This document shows, piece by piece, positions 1 to 8,345 of a DNA stretch of 40,710 bases (position 1 is the stretch's first letter; each line of letters opens with the position of its first letter). A program made the position numbers and the translations under genes. The DNA is taken from positions 1-40,710 of the forward strand of contig JAEZCF010000011.1 in the NCBI GenBank assembly GCA_023430045.1, in the 5' to 3' direction. Source of the DNA: Pseudomonadota bacterium (GTDB lineage Bacteria > Pseudomonadota > Gammaproteobacteria > Xanthomonadales > Xanthomonadaceae). The notes under the pieces are model-generated. The model was not told where the DNA came from, searched no databases, and saw nothing but the letters and a program-made list of their open reading frames with translations.

Positions 1-2
1 TC

Positions 3-24
3 GCGCCCCCCCCCCGGGGGGCGC
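3..24. terminator. GC-only hairpin at window edge
   Basis: GCG followed by ten C, then six G and CGC, can fold into a 9-bp stem with a CCCC loop. It lies about 70 bases beyond the stop of the GH43 gene on the minus strand, so it could end that transcript. There is no T-tract on either side, and the homopolymer run sits at the window edge, so the exact length is uncertain. Confidence 0.3.
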
Positions 25-91
25 CCCCGCTTTGCTGTCAGATGCGGGGCGGATGCACGGACTGGAAGCAGTTCACGTCCGGCCCCTCAAC

Positions 92-1096
92 TCAGCGCGG
101 TTTGCCTGTCGGCAGGTCCAGCCGCGGCGTGCCATCCGCATTCCAGTGCACCTGCTGGATGCGCGGCGAGCGCTTGCCGGTGCAGCCCATGTCCGGACCG
201 GGATTGGCGTGGTACACGATCCAGTCGCTGCCATCGGCCATCGCGAAGAAGCCGTTGTGGCCCGGCGCATGGACATTGCCCTGCGGGTTCTTGGCGAGGA
301 TCGGACGAGGTGCCTTCTTCCATGCCGACGCATCCAGCGGATCACTGCCGGGCGCCGCGTGCAGCAGCCCGATCGCATAGTCGTCCGACCAGCAGGCGCT
401 GCCCGAGTAGGTAAGGAACAGGTCGCCCTTCGGACCGGCCAGGAACTCCGGACCTTCCAGAATCTGCCGTCCGCCCTGGCGCTCCCACGCCTGGTCGGGC
501 CGGGCGATGATGGTTTCCTTGCCGCTCAGCGTCCAGGGATTTTCCATCTCCACGATCGCCAGAACGCTGTCCGGCCCCACGTACGGCGAGTACACGAAGT
601 AACGCTTGTCGCCGATGGTGAAGGTGCTGCCATCGATTCCGGGATGTTGCGTGGCCAGCCGGCCACGATCGTGCCATTCGCCCCGGGTCGGATCAGGATT
701 GGCGTTCTCCAGCACGAAGACACCGCGATGCTGGTCCTCGTCATCGTTGCCACCGGCGTGCGCGCTGTCGGCAGCTGTGTAGTAGATGTACCACTTCCCA
801 TCGATCCGATGCAGTTCCGGCGCCCAGATCGACCGCGCGTTCGGTCCGGATGCCGGCGGCCGCCACACGGTGACTTCGGGAGCATCGGCGAGCTTTCCAA
901 GATCGCGCGTGGTGCGGATCGCCAGGCGGTCGCCATGCGTGCCCATGTAATGGAACACATCGCCATCGCGGACGATCCAGGGGTCCGGACCGGACGGCAA
1001 CAACGGGTTGTCGAATGCCGGCGGTCCGGCGGCACCCGCCGTCATCGCCTGCAGCAGCATTGCACCCAGCAACAGGCGTACCGAGCCTTTGCGCAT
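92..1096 (-). CDS. secreted GH43-family glycoside hydrolase (arabinofuranosidase/galactosidase type)
   Basis: A five-bladed beta-propeller glycoside hydrolase of family 43, probably releasing arabinose or galactose from plant polysaccharide in the periplasm or outside the cell. The start at 1096 is preferred over an ATG 18 bases upstream because AGGAGGAGGG lies just before it and the protein then opens with a signal peptide (MRKGSVRLLLGAMLLQ, cleavage near residue 23). The three expected GH43 acids are visible: Asp38 in SGPDPW (base), Asp155 in GIDGST (pKa modulator) and Glu214 in ILEGPEF (acid). The length of 334 residues is that of a single-domain GH43 with no carbohydrate-binding module. 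It is divergent from dgoK and shares a putative operator with it. Substrate specificity cannot be read from sequence; the galactose-catabolic context suggests an arabinogalactan side chain. Confidence 0.85.
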   Translation of the reverse strand: MRKGSVRLLLGAMLLQAMTAGAAGPPAFDNPLLPSGPDPWIVRDGDVFHYMGTHGDRLAIRTTRDLGKLADAPEVTVWRPPASGPNARSIWAPELHRIDGKWYIYYTAADSAHAGGNDDEDQHRGVFVLENANPDPTRGEWHDRGRLATQHPGIDGSTFTIGDKRYFVYSPYVGPDSVLAIVEMENPWTLSGKETIIARPDQAWERQGGRQILEGPEFLAGPKGDLFLTYSGSACWSDDYAIGLLHAAPGSDPLDASAWKKAPRPILAKNPQGNVHAPGHNGFFAMADGSDWIVYHANPGPDMGCTGKRSPRIQQVHWNADGTPRLDLPTGKPR

Positions 1097-1152
1097 GATC
1101 CCTCCTCCTTGCATGTTGAATTCGTCGGCCGCGTTTGCAGGCCGCGCCCGAC

Positions 1153-1174
1153 ATAATCATATAATCCGACAATA
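1153..1174. promoter_or_regulatory. putative DgoR operator, copy A (GH43/dgoK divergent promoter)
   Basis: On the minus strand this reads TATTGTCGGATTATATG followed by ATTAT. The 17-base core matches a site before galM in 16 of 17 positions and one before the dgoR gene in 14 of 17. It overlaps a perfect TATAAT (1160-1165, plus strand) that would serve dgoK. On the minus strand it lies between TTGTGT and TTATGT, spaced 17 bases, which could serve the GH43 gene. The core TTGTCGGATWA is an imperfect dyad of the kind bound by FadR-type GntR regulators. Binding by the local regulator is inference. Confidence 0.65.
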
Positions 1175-1197
1175 CACAAGGAAGCCCGGATACCGCC

Positions 1198-2124
1198 ATG
1201 AACCAGACGCACACCGACAGCATCATCGGCATCAACTGGGGCAGTTCCAACTTCCGCGCCTACCTCATCGGCGCGGACGGCCAGACGCAGGACGTGCTGG
1301 AACTGCCCGCCGGGGTGACCCAGCTGCAGCGCGACGGCATGACCGACATCGGCAACCAGGTCCGCCAGCGCTGGCCGCAGGCCTCACATGCATACGCGGC
1401 CGGAATGATCGGTTCCAATGTCGGCTGGACCGACGCTGGCTATCTGGACTGTCCCGCGGACCTCGACGCTGTCGCCGGTGCGCTGGTTGCCACCCGGATC
1501 GGCGACCTCGCCGTGGATATCGTGCCGGGCCTGGCCTGCGTGCGCGACGCCGACGGTGCACCGGACATCATGCGTGGCGAGGAGACCGAACTGTTCGGGC
1601 TGCTCTGCGCCGGGCAACTGGATGACGCGTCCGTGGTCGCGCTGCCTGGCACGCATACCAAATGGGTCCAGCTTCAGGACGGCCGCGTGCATGCCTTCAT
1701 GACCTCCATGTCCGGCGAGCTGTTTGATCGCCTGTCCAGCGGCGGGCTGCTGGCATCGGTGGTGGACGGTCCTGGCGAGGCTGGCCCCGCGTTCGTCGAA
1801 GGGGTGCACGCCGCAGCGAACCGTTCGCTCGGCCTGGGAGCGCTGCTGTTCGGTGTGCGCGCGAGAATGATCCGCGGCACGCTGGCACGCGCCGACACCA
1901 GCTCCTATCTGCGTGGACTGCTGGCCGGATCGGAGATCGCCGATGCACTGGCATTGTTCCCTGCCCTGCGCACGACAACAGTGCCGCTGGTCGGATCGGC
2001 GCCGGTCTGCCGGCTCTACCAGGCGGCATTGGACGCGCTGGGCATCGCGGCCCGTCCGGTCGCCTCGGCCGACGCGATCGTGCGTGGTTTCTCCGCACTC
2101 CACGCGGTTCGCCATCAGTCCTGA
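1198..2124 (+). CDS. dgoK: 2-dehydro-3-deoxygalactonokinase
   Basis: Phosphorylates 2-keto-3-deoxy-D-galactonate (KDGal) with ATP to the 6-phosphate, the fourth step of the De Ley-Doudoroff galactose pathway, in the cytoplasm. The N-terminal GINWGSSNFRAYLI matches the nucleotide-binding start of the DgoK family, and LPGTHTKWV with the later FMTSMSGELF are further family motifs. The 308-residue length is normal. It is separated from dgoA and dgoD by the galM-GH5-TonB receptor unit but shares the operator motif with them. A TATAAT lies 33 bases before the start codon. No cofactor or fusion domain was seen. Confidence 0.92.
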   Translation: MNQTHTDSIIGINWGSSNFRAYLIGADGQTQDVLELPAGVTQLQRDGMTDIGNQVRQRWPQASHAYAAGMIGSNVGWTDAGYLDCPADLDAVAGALVATRIGDLAVDIVPGLACVRDADGAPDIMRGEETELFGLLCAGQLDDASVVALPGTHTKWVQLQDGRVHAFMTSMSGELFDRLSSGGLLASVVDGPGEAGPAFVEGVHAAANRSLGLGALLFGVRARMIRGTLARADTSSYLRGLLAGSEIADALALFPALRTTTVPLVGSAPVCRLYQAALDALGIAARPVASADAIVRGFSALHAVRHQS

Positions 2125-2218
2125 CAGCGTCTTCCCGTCGCATGCAGCGAGCCGCATGCGGTGGTTCCGGATCCGTGCGGCGTCGCCTCAAACAGTGCTT
2201 GTTGCGTCGCAACGTGCG

Positions 2219-2235
2219 TATTGTCTGATTATATG
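2219..2235. promoter_or_regulatory. putative DgoR operator, copy B (before galM)
   Basis: TATTGTCTGATTATATG, identical to copy A in 16 of 17 positions. It lies 40 bases before the galM start in an AT-rich patch that stands out from the GC-rich surroundings. A GTTGC-GTC-GCAAC inverted repeat at 2201-2213 lies just upstream. The site would control the galM, GH5-like and TonB receptor genes. Confidence 0.65.
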
Positions 2236-2274
2236 TTTTTGTACGCTCCACGCCATTAGGAGAGGTCGGGAACG

Positions 2275-3420
2275 ATGCTGGCTGGCAAGGGGAAAATCGC
2301 AGGGTGCGTGGGCGCGCTGGCGCTCGCGGTCGCTGGTGCGGCCACCGCGCAGGAGCGGGTCGTCGTCGGCACGCTGGGGGATGGCACCAAGGTGGAATCC
2401 ATCCTGCTGCGCGATGGCAGCGGCATGCAGGCACGCGTGCTGACGCTGGGCGCCGCGCTGCATTCGCTGGAAGTGCCGGACCGTGAGGGCCGGAACGCCG
2501 ATGTCCTGCTGGGCGATGCCACGCTGCAGGCCACCCTGGATAATCCGCAGTACTTCGGCACCATCGTCGGACGCTTCGCCAACCGCATCGCGCATGGCCG
2601 GTTCACGCTCGATGGCCGCACCTACAGCGTGCCCACCAACAACGGGCCGAACAGCCTGCATGGTGGCGAACGCGGCTTTGACAAGGTGGTCTGGGACATC
2701 GTGGAAGTGCGCGCCGACCGTGCCGTCCTGCGCCATGTCAGCCCCGATGGTGACCAGGGTTTTCCCGGCACGCTGACGGTCACGGCCACCTATGCACTGG
2801 AAGGTGACGGTCGCCTGGCCATCGAGTACCGCGCAACCACCGATGCACCCACCATCGTCAATCTCAGCAACCACGCCTACTGGAACCTGTCCGGTGAAGG
2901 GTCTGGCACGGCGATGGACCACGAACTGATGATCGCCGCCGATGCCTATACGCCGGTCGACGCCACCCTGATCCCGACCGGCGTGCTGCAACCGGTGGAA
3001 GGCACTGTCTTCGACTTCCGCAAGCCCAAGCCGATCGGCCGTGACCTGCGACGTGGCGACGAGCCGCAGCTGCTGCATGGACAGGGCTATGACCACAACT
3101 GGGTCATCAGCCGCGCTCCCAGCCGCGAACCGCGCGAAGTCGCGCGGGTACATGATCCCCGCTCCGGCCGTGTGATGTCGCTGCAGTCCACGCAGCCAGG
3201 GCTGCAGTTCTATTCCGGCAATTTCCTTGACGGCAGCACCGTCGGCAAGGGCGGTCATGTCTACCGCCAGGGCGATGCCATCGCCCTGGAACCGCAGCTG
3301 TTCCCGGATACGCCCAACCAGCCCTCGTTTGGTTCGGCACGCCTGGCGCCCGGAGAAACGTATGTGAACCGCATCGTTTATCAGTTCTCGACCGACCGGG
3401 ACGCTCAGAAGCACCGTTGA
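2275..3420 (+). CDS. galM: aldose 1-epimerase (galactose mutarotase), exported
   Basis: Interconverts alpha and beta anomers of galactose and related aldoses. Family motifs are clear: NRIAHGRF, NNGPNSLHGG, the SNHAYWNLSG segment with a catalytic His, GYDHNW, and ALEPQLFPDTPNQPSF with the catalytic Glu. Unlike E. coli GalM it begins with a hydrophobic signal sequence (MLAGKGKIAGCVGALALAVAGAATAQ), so it probably acts in the periplasm on sugar freed by the neighbouring hydrolases before uptake by the symporter. AGGAGAGG precedes the ATG. It leads a unit that continues with the GH5-like hydrolase and the TonB receptor. Confidence 0.92.
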   Translation: MLAGKGKIAGCVGALALAVAGAATAQERVVVGTLGDGTKVESILLRDGSGMQARVLTLGAALHSLEVPDREGRNADVLLGDATLQATLDNPQYFGTIVGRFANRIAHGRFTLDGRTYSVPTNNGPNSLHGGERGFDKVVWDIVEVRADRAVLRHVSPDGDQGFPGTLTVTATYALEGDGRLAIEYRATTDAPTIVNLSNHAYWNLSGEGSGTAMDHELMIAADAYTPVDATLIPTGVLQPVEGTVFDFRKPKPIGRDLRRGDEPQLLHGQGYDHNWVISRAPSREPREVARVHDPRSGRVMSLQSTQPGLQFYSGNFLDGSTVGKGGHVYRQGDAIALEPQLFPDTPNQPSFGSARLAPGETYVNRIVYQFSTDRDAQKHR

Positions 3421-3501
3421 CCCCGGCCTCTGCCGGCGCCCCATGCCAACCCGGCGCGATGGCCTCGGCCGTCGCGGATGCCGACGGCATGCCCATTGCC
3501 C

Positions 3502-3519
3502 GGACGACACAGGTCGTCC
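3502..3519 (+). other. hairpin just upstream of the GH5-like gene
   Basis: GGACGAC, a four-base loop, then GTCGTCC form a perfect 7-bp stem that ends nine bases before the AAGGAG ribosome-binding site of the GH5-like gene. It could protect or delimit the mRNA between galM and the next gene. There is no T-tract, so a terminator role is unlikely. Confidence 0.4.
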
Positions 3520-3539
3520 CACGAAAGGAGTTGCACCCC

Positions 3540-4688
3540 ATGCGAAAGTGGCTTTCCCCCCTGTTGGCGACGCTGCTCGCTGTCTCACCGATGGCACAGG
3601 CCGCCGACGGCCAGCGCTGGTCGGCCGCCGAGGCCGAGAGCTGGTATGCGAAGCAGGACTGGCTGGTGGGTGCGAACTACTCAACCTCCACCGCCATCAA
3701 CCAGCTGGAGATGTTCCAGGCCGCCACCTTCGATCCGGCGAAGATCGACCGCGAGCTCGGTCTTGCCCGTGAACAGTTCGGCATGAACACCATGCGCGTG
3801 TACCTGCATGACCTGCTCTGGCAGCAGGATCCGAAGGGCTTCCTGCGCCGCGTGGACCAGTTCCTCGACATCGCGGCCAAGCATGGCATCCGCCCGATGC
3901 TGGTGCTGTTCGACAGCTGCTGGGACCCGGATCCGGTGCTGGGACCGCAGCGTCGCCCCATCCCGGGCGTGCACAACTCCGGCTGGGTGCAGAGCCCGAG
4001 CCGGACGATGCTGGTGGACCCGGCAAATGATGCTCATTTCCGCGCTTACGTGCAGGGCGTCATCGGTGCCTTCGCCAAGGACAAGCGCGTGCTGGCCTGG
4101 GACCTGTGGAACGAGCCGGACAACCCCGGTGGCGGCAACTACATCGACAAGCAGCTGGACGGCGAGCAGGCGCGCATCGCCGAACTGCTGCCGAAGATCT
4201 TCGACTGGGCACGTTCGCAGAAGCCGGTGCAGCCGCTGACCAGCGGCGTATGGATCGGCGACGACTGGTCGCCCGGTGCCGCCTCGCTGACCTCCATCCA
4301 GCGCACCCAGCTGGAGCAGTCCGACGTCATCACCTTCCACAACTACGAACAGCCTGAAGCCTTCGAGTCCCGCATCGCCCAGCTGCGCAAGCACGGCCGT
4401 CCGCTTATCTGCACCGAATGGCTCGCCCGCGGCGCAGGTTCCAACGTGGACACCATCCTGCCGATCGCCCGTCGCGAGAACATCGGCATGATCAACTGGG
4501 GCTTCATCGACGGTGCCATCCAGACCCGCTTCCCGTGGGACAGCTGGCAGCGTCCGTACACGATGGAAGAGCCCACCGTGTGGTTCCACGATCTGCTCAA
4601 GGCCGACGGCACGCCGTACCGCGCCCGCGAAGCAGAACTGTTCCGCACGCTTGCCGAAACCCCGCGCAACGCCGTAACCACCCCCTGA
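3540..4688 (+). CDS. secreted GH5/cellulase-superfamily glycoside hydrolase
   Basis: A TIM-barrel retaining glycoside hydrolase of the cellulase superfamily (clan GH-A), 382 residues. The start at 3540 is chosen because AAGGAG lies nine bases upstream and the protein then starts with a signal peptide (MRKWLSPLLATLLAVSPMAQA); longer in-frame starts have neither. The acid/base Glu192 lies in WDLWNEPDNP and the nucleophile Glu293 in ICTEWLARG; FHNYE at about 267-270 is also typical of the clan. It lies between galM and the TonB receptor, so it probably cuts the polymer or oligomer imported by that receptor. Relatives are often labelled cellulase or xylanase, but the galactose context makes a galactan-active or other GH5/GH30-like specificity possible. 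The substrate is unknown. Confidence 0.8.
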   Translation: MRKWLSPLLATLLAVSPMAQAADGQRWSAAEAESWYAKQDWLVGANYSTSTAINQLEMFQAATFDPAKIDRELGLAREQFGMNTMRVYLHDLLWQQDPKGFLRRVDQFLDIAAKHGIRPMLVLFDSCWDPDPVLGPQRRPIPGVHNSGWVQSPSRTMLVDPANDAHFRAYVQGVIGAFAKDKRVLAWDLWNEPDNPGGGNYIDKQLDGEQARIAELLPKIFDWARSQKPVQPLTSGVWIGDDWSPGAASLTSIQRTQLEQSDVITFHNYEQPEAFESRIAQLRKHGRPLICTEWLARGAGSNVDTILPIARRENIGMINWGFIDGAIQTRFPWDSWQRPYTMEEPTVWFHDLLKADGTPYRAREAELFRTLAETPRNAVTTP

Positions 4689-4697
4689 ACCCACTGT

Positions 4698-4722
4698 CCC
4701 CGGCCGCCTGATGGCGCCGGGG
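4698..4722 (+). other. strong hairpin between GH5-like and TonB receptor genes
   Basis: CCCCGG plus CGCC pairs with GGCG plus CCGGGG around a TGAT loop, with one bulged C at 4704: ten base pairs. It starts ten bases after the GH5-like stop codon. It lacks a T-tract, so it may adjust relative expression of the upstream enzymes and the receptor by mRNA stability or partial termination. Confidence 0.45.
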
Positions 4723-4765
4723 ATCCACGCACCGTGCCCTCTTTCCGGAATCCGGAGACACCGCC

Positions 4766-7519
4766 ATGAACCTTCGTTCCCATCGCTCTCTGCTGTCCCT
4801 TGCGATCCTTTCCGCACTCGCCGTGCCGACGCTGTCACTGGCCCAGGAGCGCACCACCCGCACGCCTGCGGCCCCCGCGGCAACCCCGCCCTCCTCCACG
4901 CCCAGCACCACCGAACTGGACACCGTGGTGGTGACGGCGTTGCGGCAGAGCCTGCAGACCGCGCAGACGATGAAGCAGGAAGCGGACATGGTGGTCGATT
5001 CCATCGTCGCCGAGGACATCGGCAAGCTGCCCGACAACAGCGTCGCCGATGCACTGCAGCGCATCACCGGCGTGCAGGTGTCACAGGGCGGCCAGGGCGA
5101 GACGACCGGCGTGGTGATCCGTGGCCTGCCGAACCTGATCACCACCCTCAACGGCCGCGAGATCTTCAGCAGTTCCGGCCGCGGCTATGCCTTCCAGAAC
5201 CTGCCCGCCACCGCGATCAAGTCACTCAACGTCTACAAGAGCAGCGAAGCCAGCCTGCCGCTGGGCGGCATCGCCGGCCTGGTGGACATCGAACTGCGTC
5301 GCCCGCTGGATTTTGATGGCGCCGAGATCGCCGGCACCGTCACCGGCACGCACAGCAAGTACGGCGGCGATGTCGATCCCAGCGCAAGCCTGATGCTCAG
5401 CAACCGCTGGGATACCGATGCCGGCCAGTTCGGTGCGCTGGTGAACGTCGGCTACGTGGGCAAGCGCTATGCCTACGACGCGGTGTGGGGCGACTTCCCG
5501 AAGGTCCTCAACGACGCCGACGGTACGCCGATGCGCACCGAGGATGGCAACCTGGTCGCGGCCCCGAATGGCTGGGGTACCAACTACAGCCATGGCGATC
5601 GCGACCGCAGCGCGTTCAACTATGCGCTGCAGTGGAAGCCCAACGATCGCACCGAGGTCTACCTGGAAGGTCTGTACGACTACATCCGCGACGACTACGA
5701 CCAGGCATTCCTGTTCAGCTTCCCTGTCGGCGAAGTGCAGCCGACCCAGCTCGGCGTCGGCAGCACCTGCTATCCCAACCGGCTGGATGGCCCGCTGTAC
5801 GGGCAGACGATCTGTGATGCCAGCAGCGGCACCTGGACCGGCGACACCTACGCCGCCAGCAGCACGCAGGCGCACAAGCAGCGCGGCCAGGACATCCAGA
5901 ACGCCCTGGGCCTGAAGTGGGATGGCGACCAGCTGCATCTTTCCACCGAACTGTCGCGCACGTCCGGCTACTACCGCGACGAGAACTTCATCATCGATAC
6001 GTTCCTGAGCGGCCCGATCACCACGGTGTGGGACGGCACGTCGGGCAAGCACCAGAACTGGTACCTGGCGGGCAATCCGGCCAGCGATCCGTCGCGCCAT
6101 TACCTCAACGGCCTGTTCCAGACCTGGGGCGAATCCCGCGGCGAAGAAAACAGCTGGCGCGGCGATGGACGCTTCGAGTTCCTCGATGGCCCGATAGCCA
6201 ACGTGCAGTTCGGCCTGCGTTATGCAGACCGCACCGCGAGCGCCAAGGGCAGCGTTGAAATCAATACGCCACCTCCGGGAGGCGCAGGCACTGGCAACAT
6301 CACCGCCAATCCCAATCCGGCCAACCAGGTCGTCGGCCTGTTCCCGGCGTCCAGCTTCTTCTGCAACAAGCGTGGCAATGCGGCGCTGAAGCAGCCGTTC
6401 CTGGCACCCTGCTACGACTACCTGATCGACAACGCCGACGCATTGCGCGCTTACTACGGCCTGCCGGACGGGTTGGCGGCGGAGAATCCCGGCCGCTTCT
6501 TCGACATCGAAGAGCGCAAGGCCGCCGGCTACCTGCAGGCGAAATATGATTTCGACCTGTTCGGCATCCGCGCCGACGGCCTGGTCGGCGTGCGCATGGA
6601 GAAGATCAAGCGCGAACTGAACGCGTTCTCCTTCGACGCCAGCACCGGCGTGTACAGCGCCATCACCCGCAACACCGAAGACACCAACACGCTGCCCAAT
6701 GCCAGCCTGAACCTGCATTTCAGCGATGCCTGGCAGCTGCGCCTGGTGGCGGCCAAGACCCTGAGCTACCCGGATTTCGGCGCGCTCAACCCCTCCATCT
6801 CGCTCAACCCGGGCACGGTGAACCGCGCCGGCGTCGCCAGCAGCGGCAACCCGGACCTGAGCCCGATCGAATCGACGAACTACGACGCTTCGCTGGAGTG
6901 GTACTTCTCGCCGGTGGGCTACGCCAGCGCGGGCGTGTTCTACCGCGACATCGACGGCTACATCCAGAACTACATCACCAACGTCGAAATCGCCGGCGAA
7001 GTCTACGACCTGTCCTCGCCGCAGAGCGCTGGCAGCGGCCACCTGCAGGGCGTGGAACTGGCCTGGCAGCAGACCTTCGATTTCCTGCCGGGTGCCTGGA
7101 GCGGCCTGGGTGCACAGCTGAACTACACCTACATCGAAGGCGATACCCGTTCGCCGGAGTTCCTGGGCGGCCCGGTCATCTCCCGTCCGCTGCAGAACGT
7201 GTCGAAGAACAACTACAACGCCGTGCTGTTCTACGAGAACTTCGGCCTGTCCGCGCGACTGGCCTACGGTTACCGCAGCCGCTACATCGATTTCTTCACC
7301 CAGCCCACCGTGGCCGGCACCGAAGATCAGGTGGAAGCGGCCAGCTCGCTGGATTTCTCGGTCAGCTACGACGCCACCCCGCGCACCACGGTGGTGTTCT
7401 CGGCCACCAACCTGCTGGGCAACAACCTGCACCAGTACTGGGGCAGCGGCAACTCGCGTCCGCGTGACATCCGCTTCCAGGACAAGACCCTCGGTCTGGG
7501 CCTGCGGTTCAAGCTGTGA
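4766..7519 (+). CDS. TonB-dependent outer-membrane receptor (carbohydrate type)
   Basis: A 917-residue outer-membrane beta-barrel that probably imports an oligosaccharide using TonB-ExbBD energy. It has a signal peptide (cleavage after SLAQ, about residue 26), a TonB-box-like DTVVVTALR at about 52-60, and a plug domain with KLPDNSVADALQRITGVQV, VVIRGLPNLITTLNGR and GGIAGLVDIELRRP. The barrel ends in LGLGLRFKL rather than the usual terminal aromatic residue. This plug style is typical of xanthomonad sugar receptors encoded beside glycoside hydrolases. GGAGA precedes the start. It is the last gene of the galM unit and lies before the dgoR unit. The ligand is inferred from context only. Confidence 0.9.
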   Translation: MNLRSHRSLLSLAILSALAVPTLSLAQERTTRTPAAPAATPPSSTPSTTELDTVVVTALRQSLQTAQTMKQEADMVVDSIVAEDIGKLPDNSVADALQRITGVQVSQGGQGETTGVVIRGLPNLITTLNGREIFSSSGRGYAFQNLPATAIKSLNVYKSSEASLPLGGIAGLVDIELRRPLDFDGAEIAGTVTGTHSKYGGDVDPSASLMLSNRWDTDAGQFGALVNVGYVGKRYAYDAVWGDFPKVLNDADGTPMRTEDGNLVAAPNGWGTNYSHGDRDRSAFNYALQWKPNDRTEVYLEGLYDYIRDDYDQAFLFSFPVGEVQPTQLGVGSTCYPNRLDGPLYGQTICDASSGTWTGDTYAASSTQAHKQRGQDIQNALGLKWDGDQLHLSTELSRTSGYYRDENFIIDTFLSGPITTVWDGTSGKHQNWYLAGNPASDPSRHYLNGLFQTWGESRGEENSWRGDGRFEFLDGPIANVQFGLRYADRTASAKGSVEINTPPPGGAGTGNITANPNPANQVVGLFPASSFFCNKRGNAALKQPFLAPCYDYLIDNADALRAYYGLPDGLAAENPGRFFDIEERKAAGYLQAKYDFDLFGIRADGLVGVRMEKIKRELNAFSFDASTGVYSAITRNTEDTNTLPNASLNLHFSDAWQLRLVAAKTLSYPDFGALNPSISLNPGTVNRAGVASSGNPDLSPIESTNYDASLEWYFSPVGYASAGVFYRDIDGYIQNYITNVEIAGEVYDLSSPQSAGSGHLQGVELAWQQTFDFLPGAWSGLGAQLNYTYIEGDTRSPEFLGGPVISRPLQNVSKNNYNAVLFYENFGLSARLAYGYRSRYIDFFTQPTVAGTEDQVEAASSLDFSVSYDATPRTTVVFSATNLLGNNLHQYWGSGNSRPRDIRFQDKTLGLGLRFKL

Positions 7520-7560
7520 TGCACGGAACGATACCAATGCCCCCAGCCGTGCTATATCCC

Positions 7561-7577
7561 TTTTGTCGGATAATACG
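7561..7577. promoter_or_regulatory. putative DgoR operator, copy C (before dgoR)
   Basis: TTTTGTCGGATAATACG, 14 of 17 positions shared with copy A. It lies 42 bases before the GTG start of the regulator gene. Here TTGTCGGATAA is a dyad with one mismatched pair. The position predicts autoregulation and control of the dgoR-dgoA-dgoD-SDR-lactonase-symporter-propeller unit. Confidence 0.62.
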
Positions 7578-7618
7578 AGTGGCCGCAGCATGCGGCACGC
7601 TCAGCCAGAGGGGTTCCA

Positions 7619-8335
7619 GTGAAGCAGATCGCGGTACGCAATCTCTACGACCAGGTCATCCAGCAGATCGGCAGGAAGATCGTCAGCGGCGACATCAAGC
7701 CGGGCGACTTCCTGCCGCGCGAGGAACTGCTGGCGCAGAACATGGCGGTCAGCCGCACGGCGCTGCGCGAAGGGCTGAAGGTGCTGGGCTCCAAGGGCCT
7801 GATCGAAACGAAGCAGAAGACCGGTACGCGGGTGCGCGAGCCCCGCTACTGGAACCAGCTGGACGCAGACATCCTCGCCTGGCGGTGCGCTTCGATGCCG
7901 ACCCAGGACTTCGTGGAGAAGCTGGTGGAGATGCGCGAGATCATCGAGCCGGCGGCCGCTGCGGCAGCCGCACGCCACCGCTCGCCCGCGCAGCTGGCCC
8001 GCATCAAGGCGGCGTACCAGGCGATGGCCGACGCCGTCGACCAGGATGCGTGGGCGAAGGCGGACCTGGAATTCCACGAGTGCGTGCTGGAGGCGACCAA
8101 CAACGAGCTGGTGCGCTCGTTGTTCTCGGTCATCGAAGCCGCACTGGGATCGTTCTTCCTGCTCTCGGCCCAGACAGCGGCGAATTTCAAGTATTCGCTG
8201 CCGCGCCACTTCGATGTGTACGACGCAATCCGGCTGAAGCAGCCGGATACCGCGCGCGAAGCGATGCTCGGCATGATCGCCGACTCGCGCGTCAATCTCA
8301 GGGGACGAGGACGTTCCCGCAAACCCATTCGTTGA
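7619..8335 (+). CDS. dgoR: FadR-type GntR transcriptional regulator, DgoR-like
   Basis: Probable ligand-responsive repressor of the galactose/galactonate locus. Residues 1-75 form a GntR winged helix (FLPREELLAQNMAVSRTALREG is the recognition region). Residues about 95-225 form an FCD ligand-binding domain with metal-ligand candidates Asp149, His153 and His197. The usual third FCD histidine is replaced by Met219 (AMLGMIADS); from memory, E. coli DgoR also lacks it there. The start is GTG with AGAGGGG upstream. It is the first gene of a tight unit: dgoA starts 10 bases after its stop. The effector is likely galactonate or a downstream intermediate. The symbol is assigned by context and overall similarity. 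Confidence 0.8.
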   Translation: MKQIAVRNLYDQVIQQIGRKIVSGDIKPGDFLPREELLAQNMAVSRTALREGLKVLGSKGLIETKQKTGTRVREPRYWNQLDADILAWRCASMPTQDFVEKLVEMREIIEPAAAAAAARHRSPAQLARIKAAYQAMADAVDQDAWAKADLEFHECVLEATNNELVRSLFSVIEAALGSFFLLSAQTAANFKYSLPRHFDVYDAIRLKQPDTAREAMLGMIADSRVNLRGRGRSRKPIR

Positions 8336-8345
8336 CGGAGTCCGC

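Noticed and set aside
2188..3684. 498-codon minus-strand frame across galM
   Set aside because: Shadow of galM; it would also run through the operator-like site and promoter region.
5222..7591. 789-codon open frame on the minus strand
   Set aside because: Antisense shadow of the TonB receptor gene. It has low-complexity Val/Ala/Arg/Gly composition, no ribosome-binding site and no domain.
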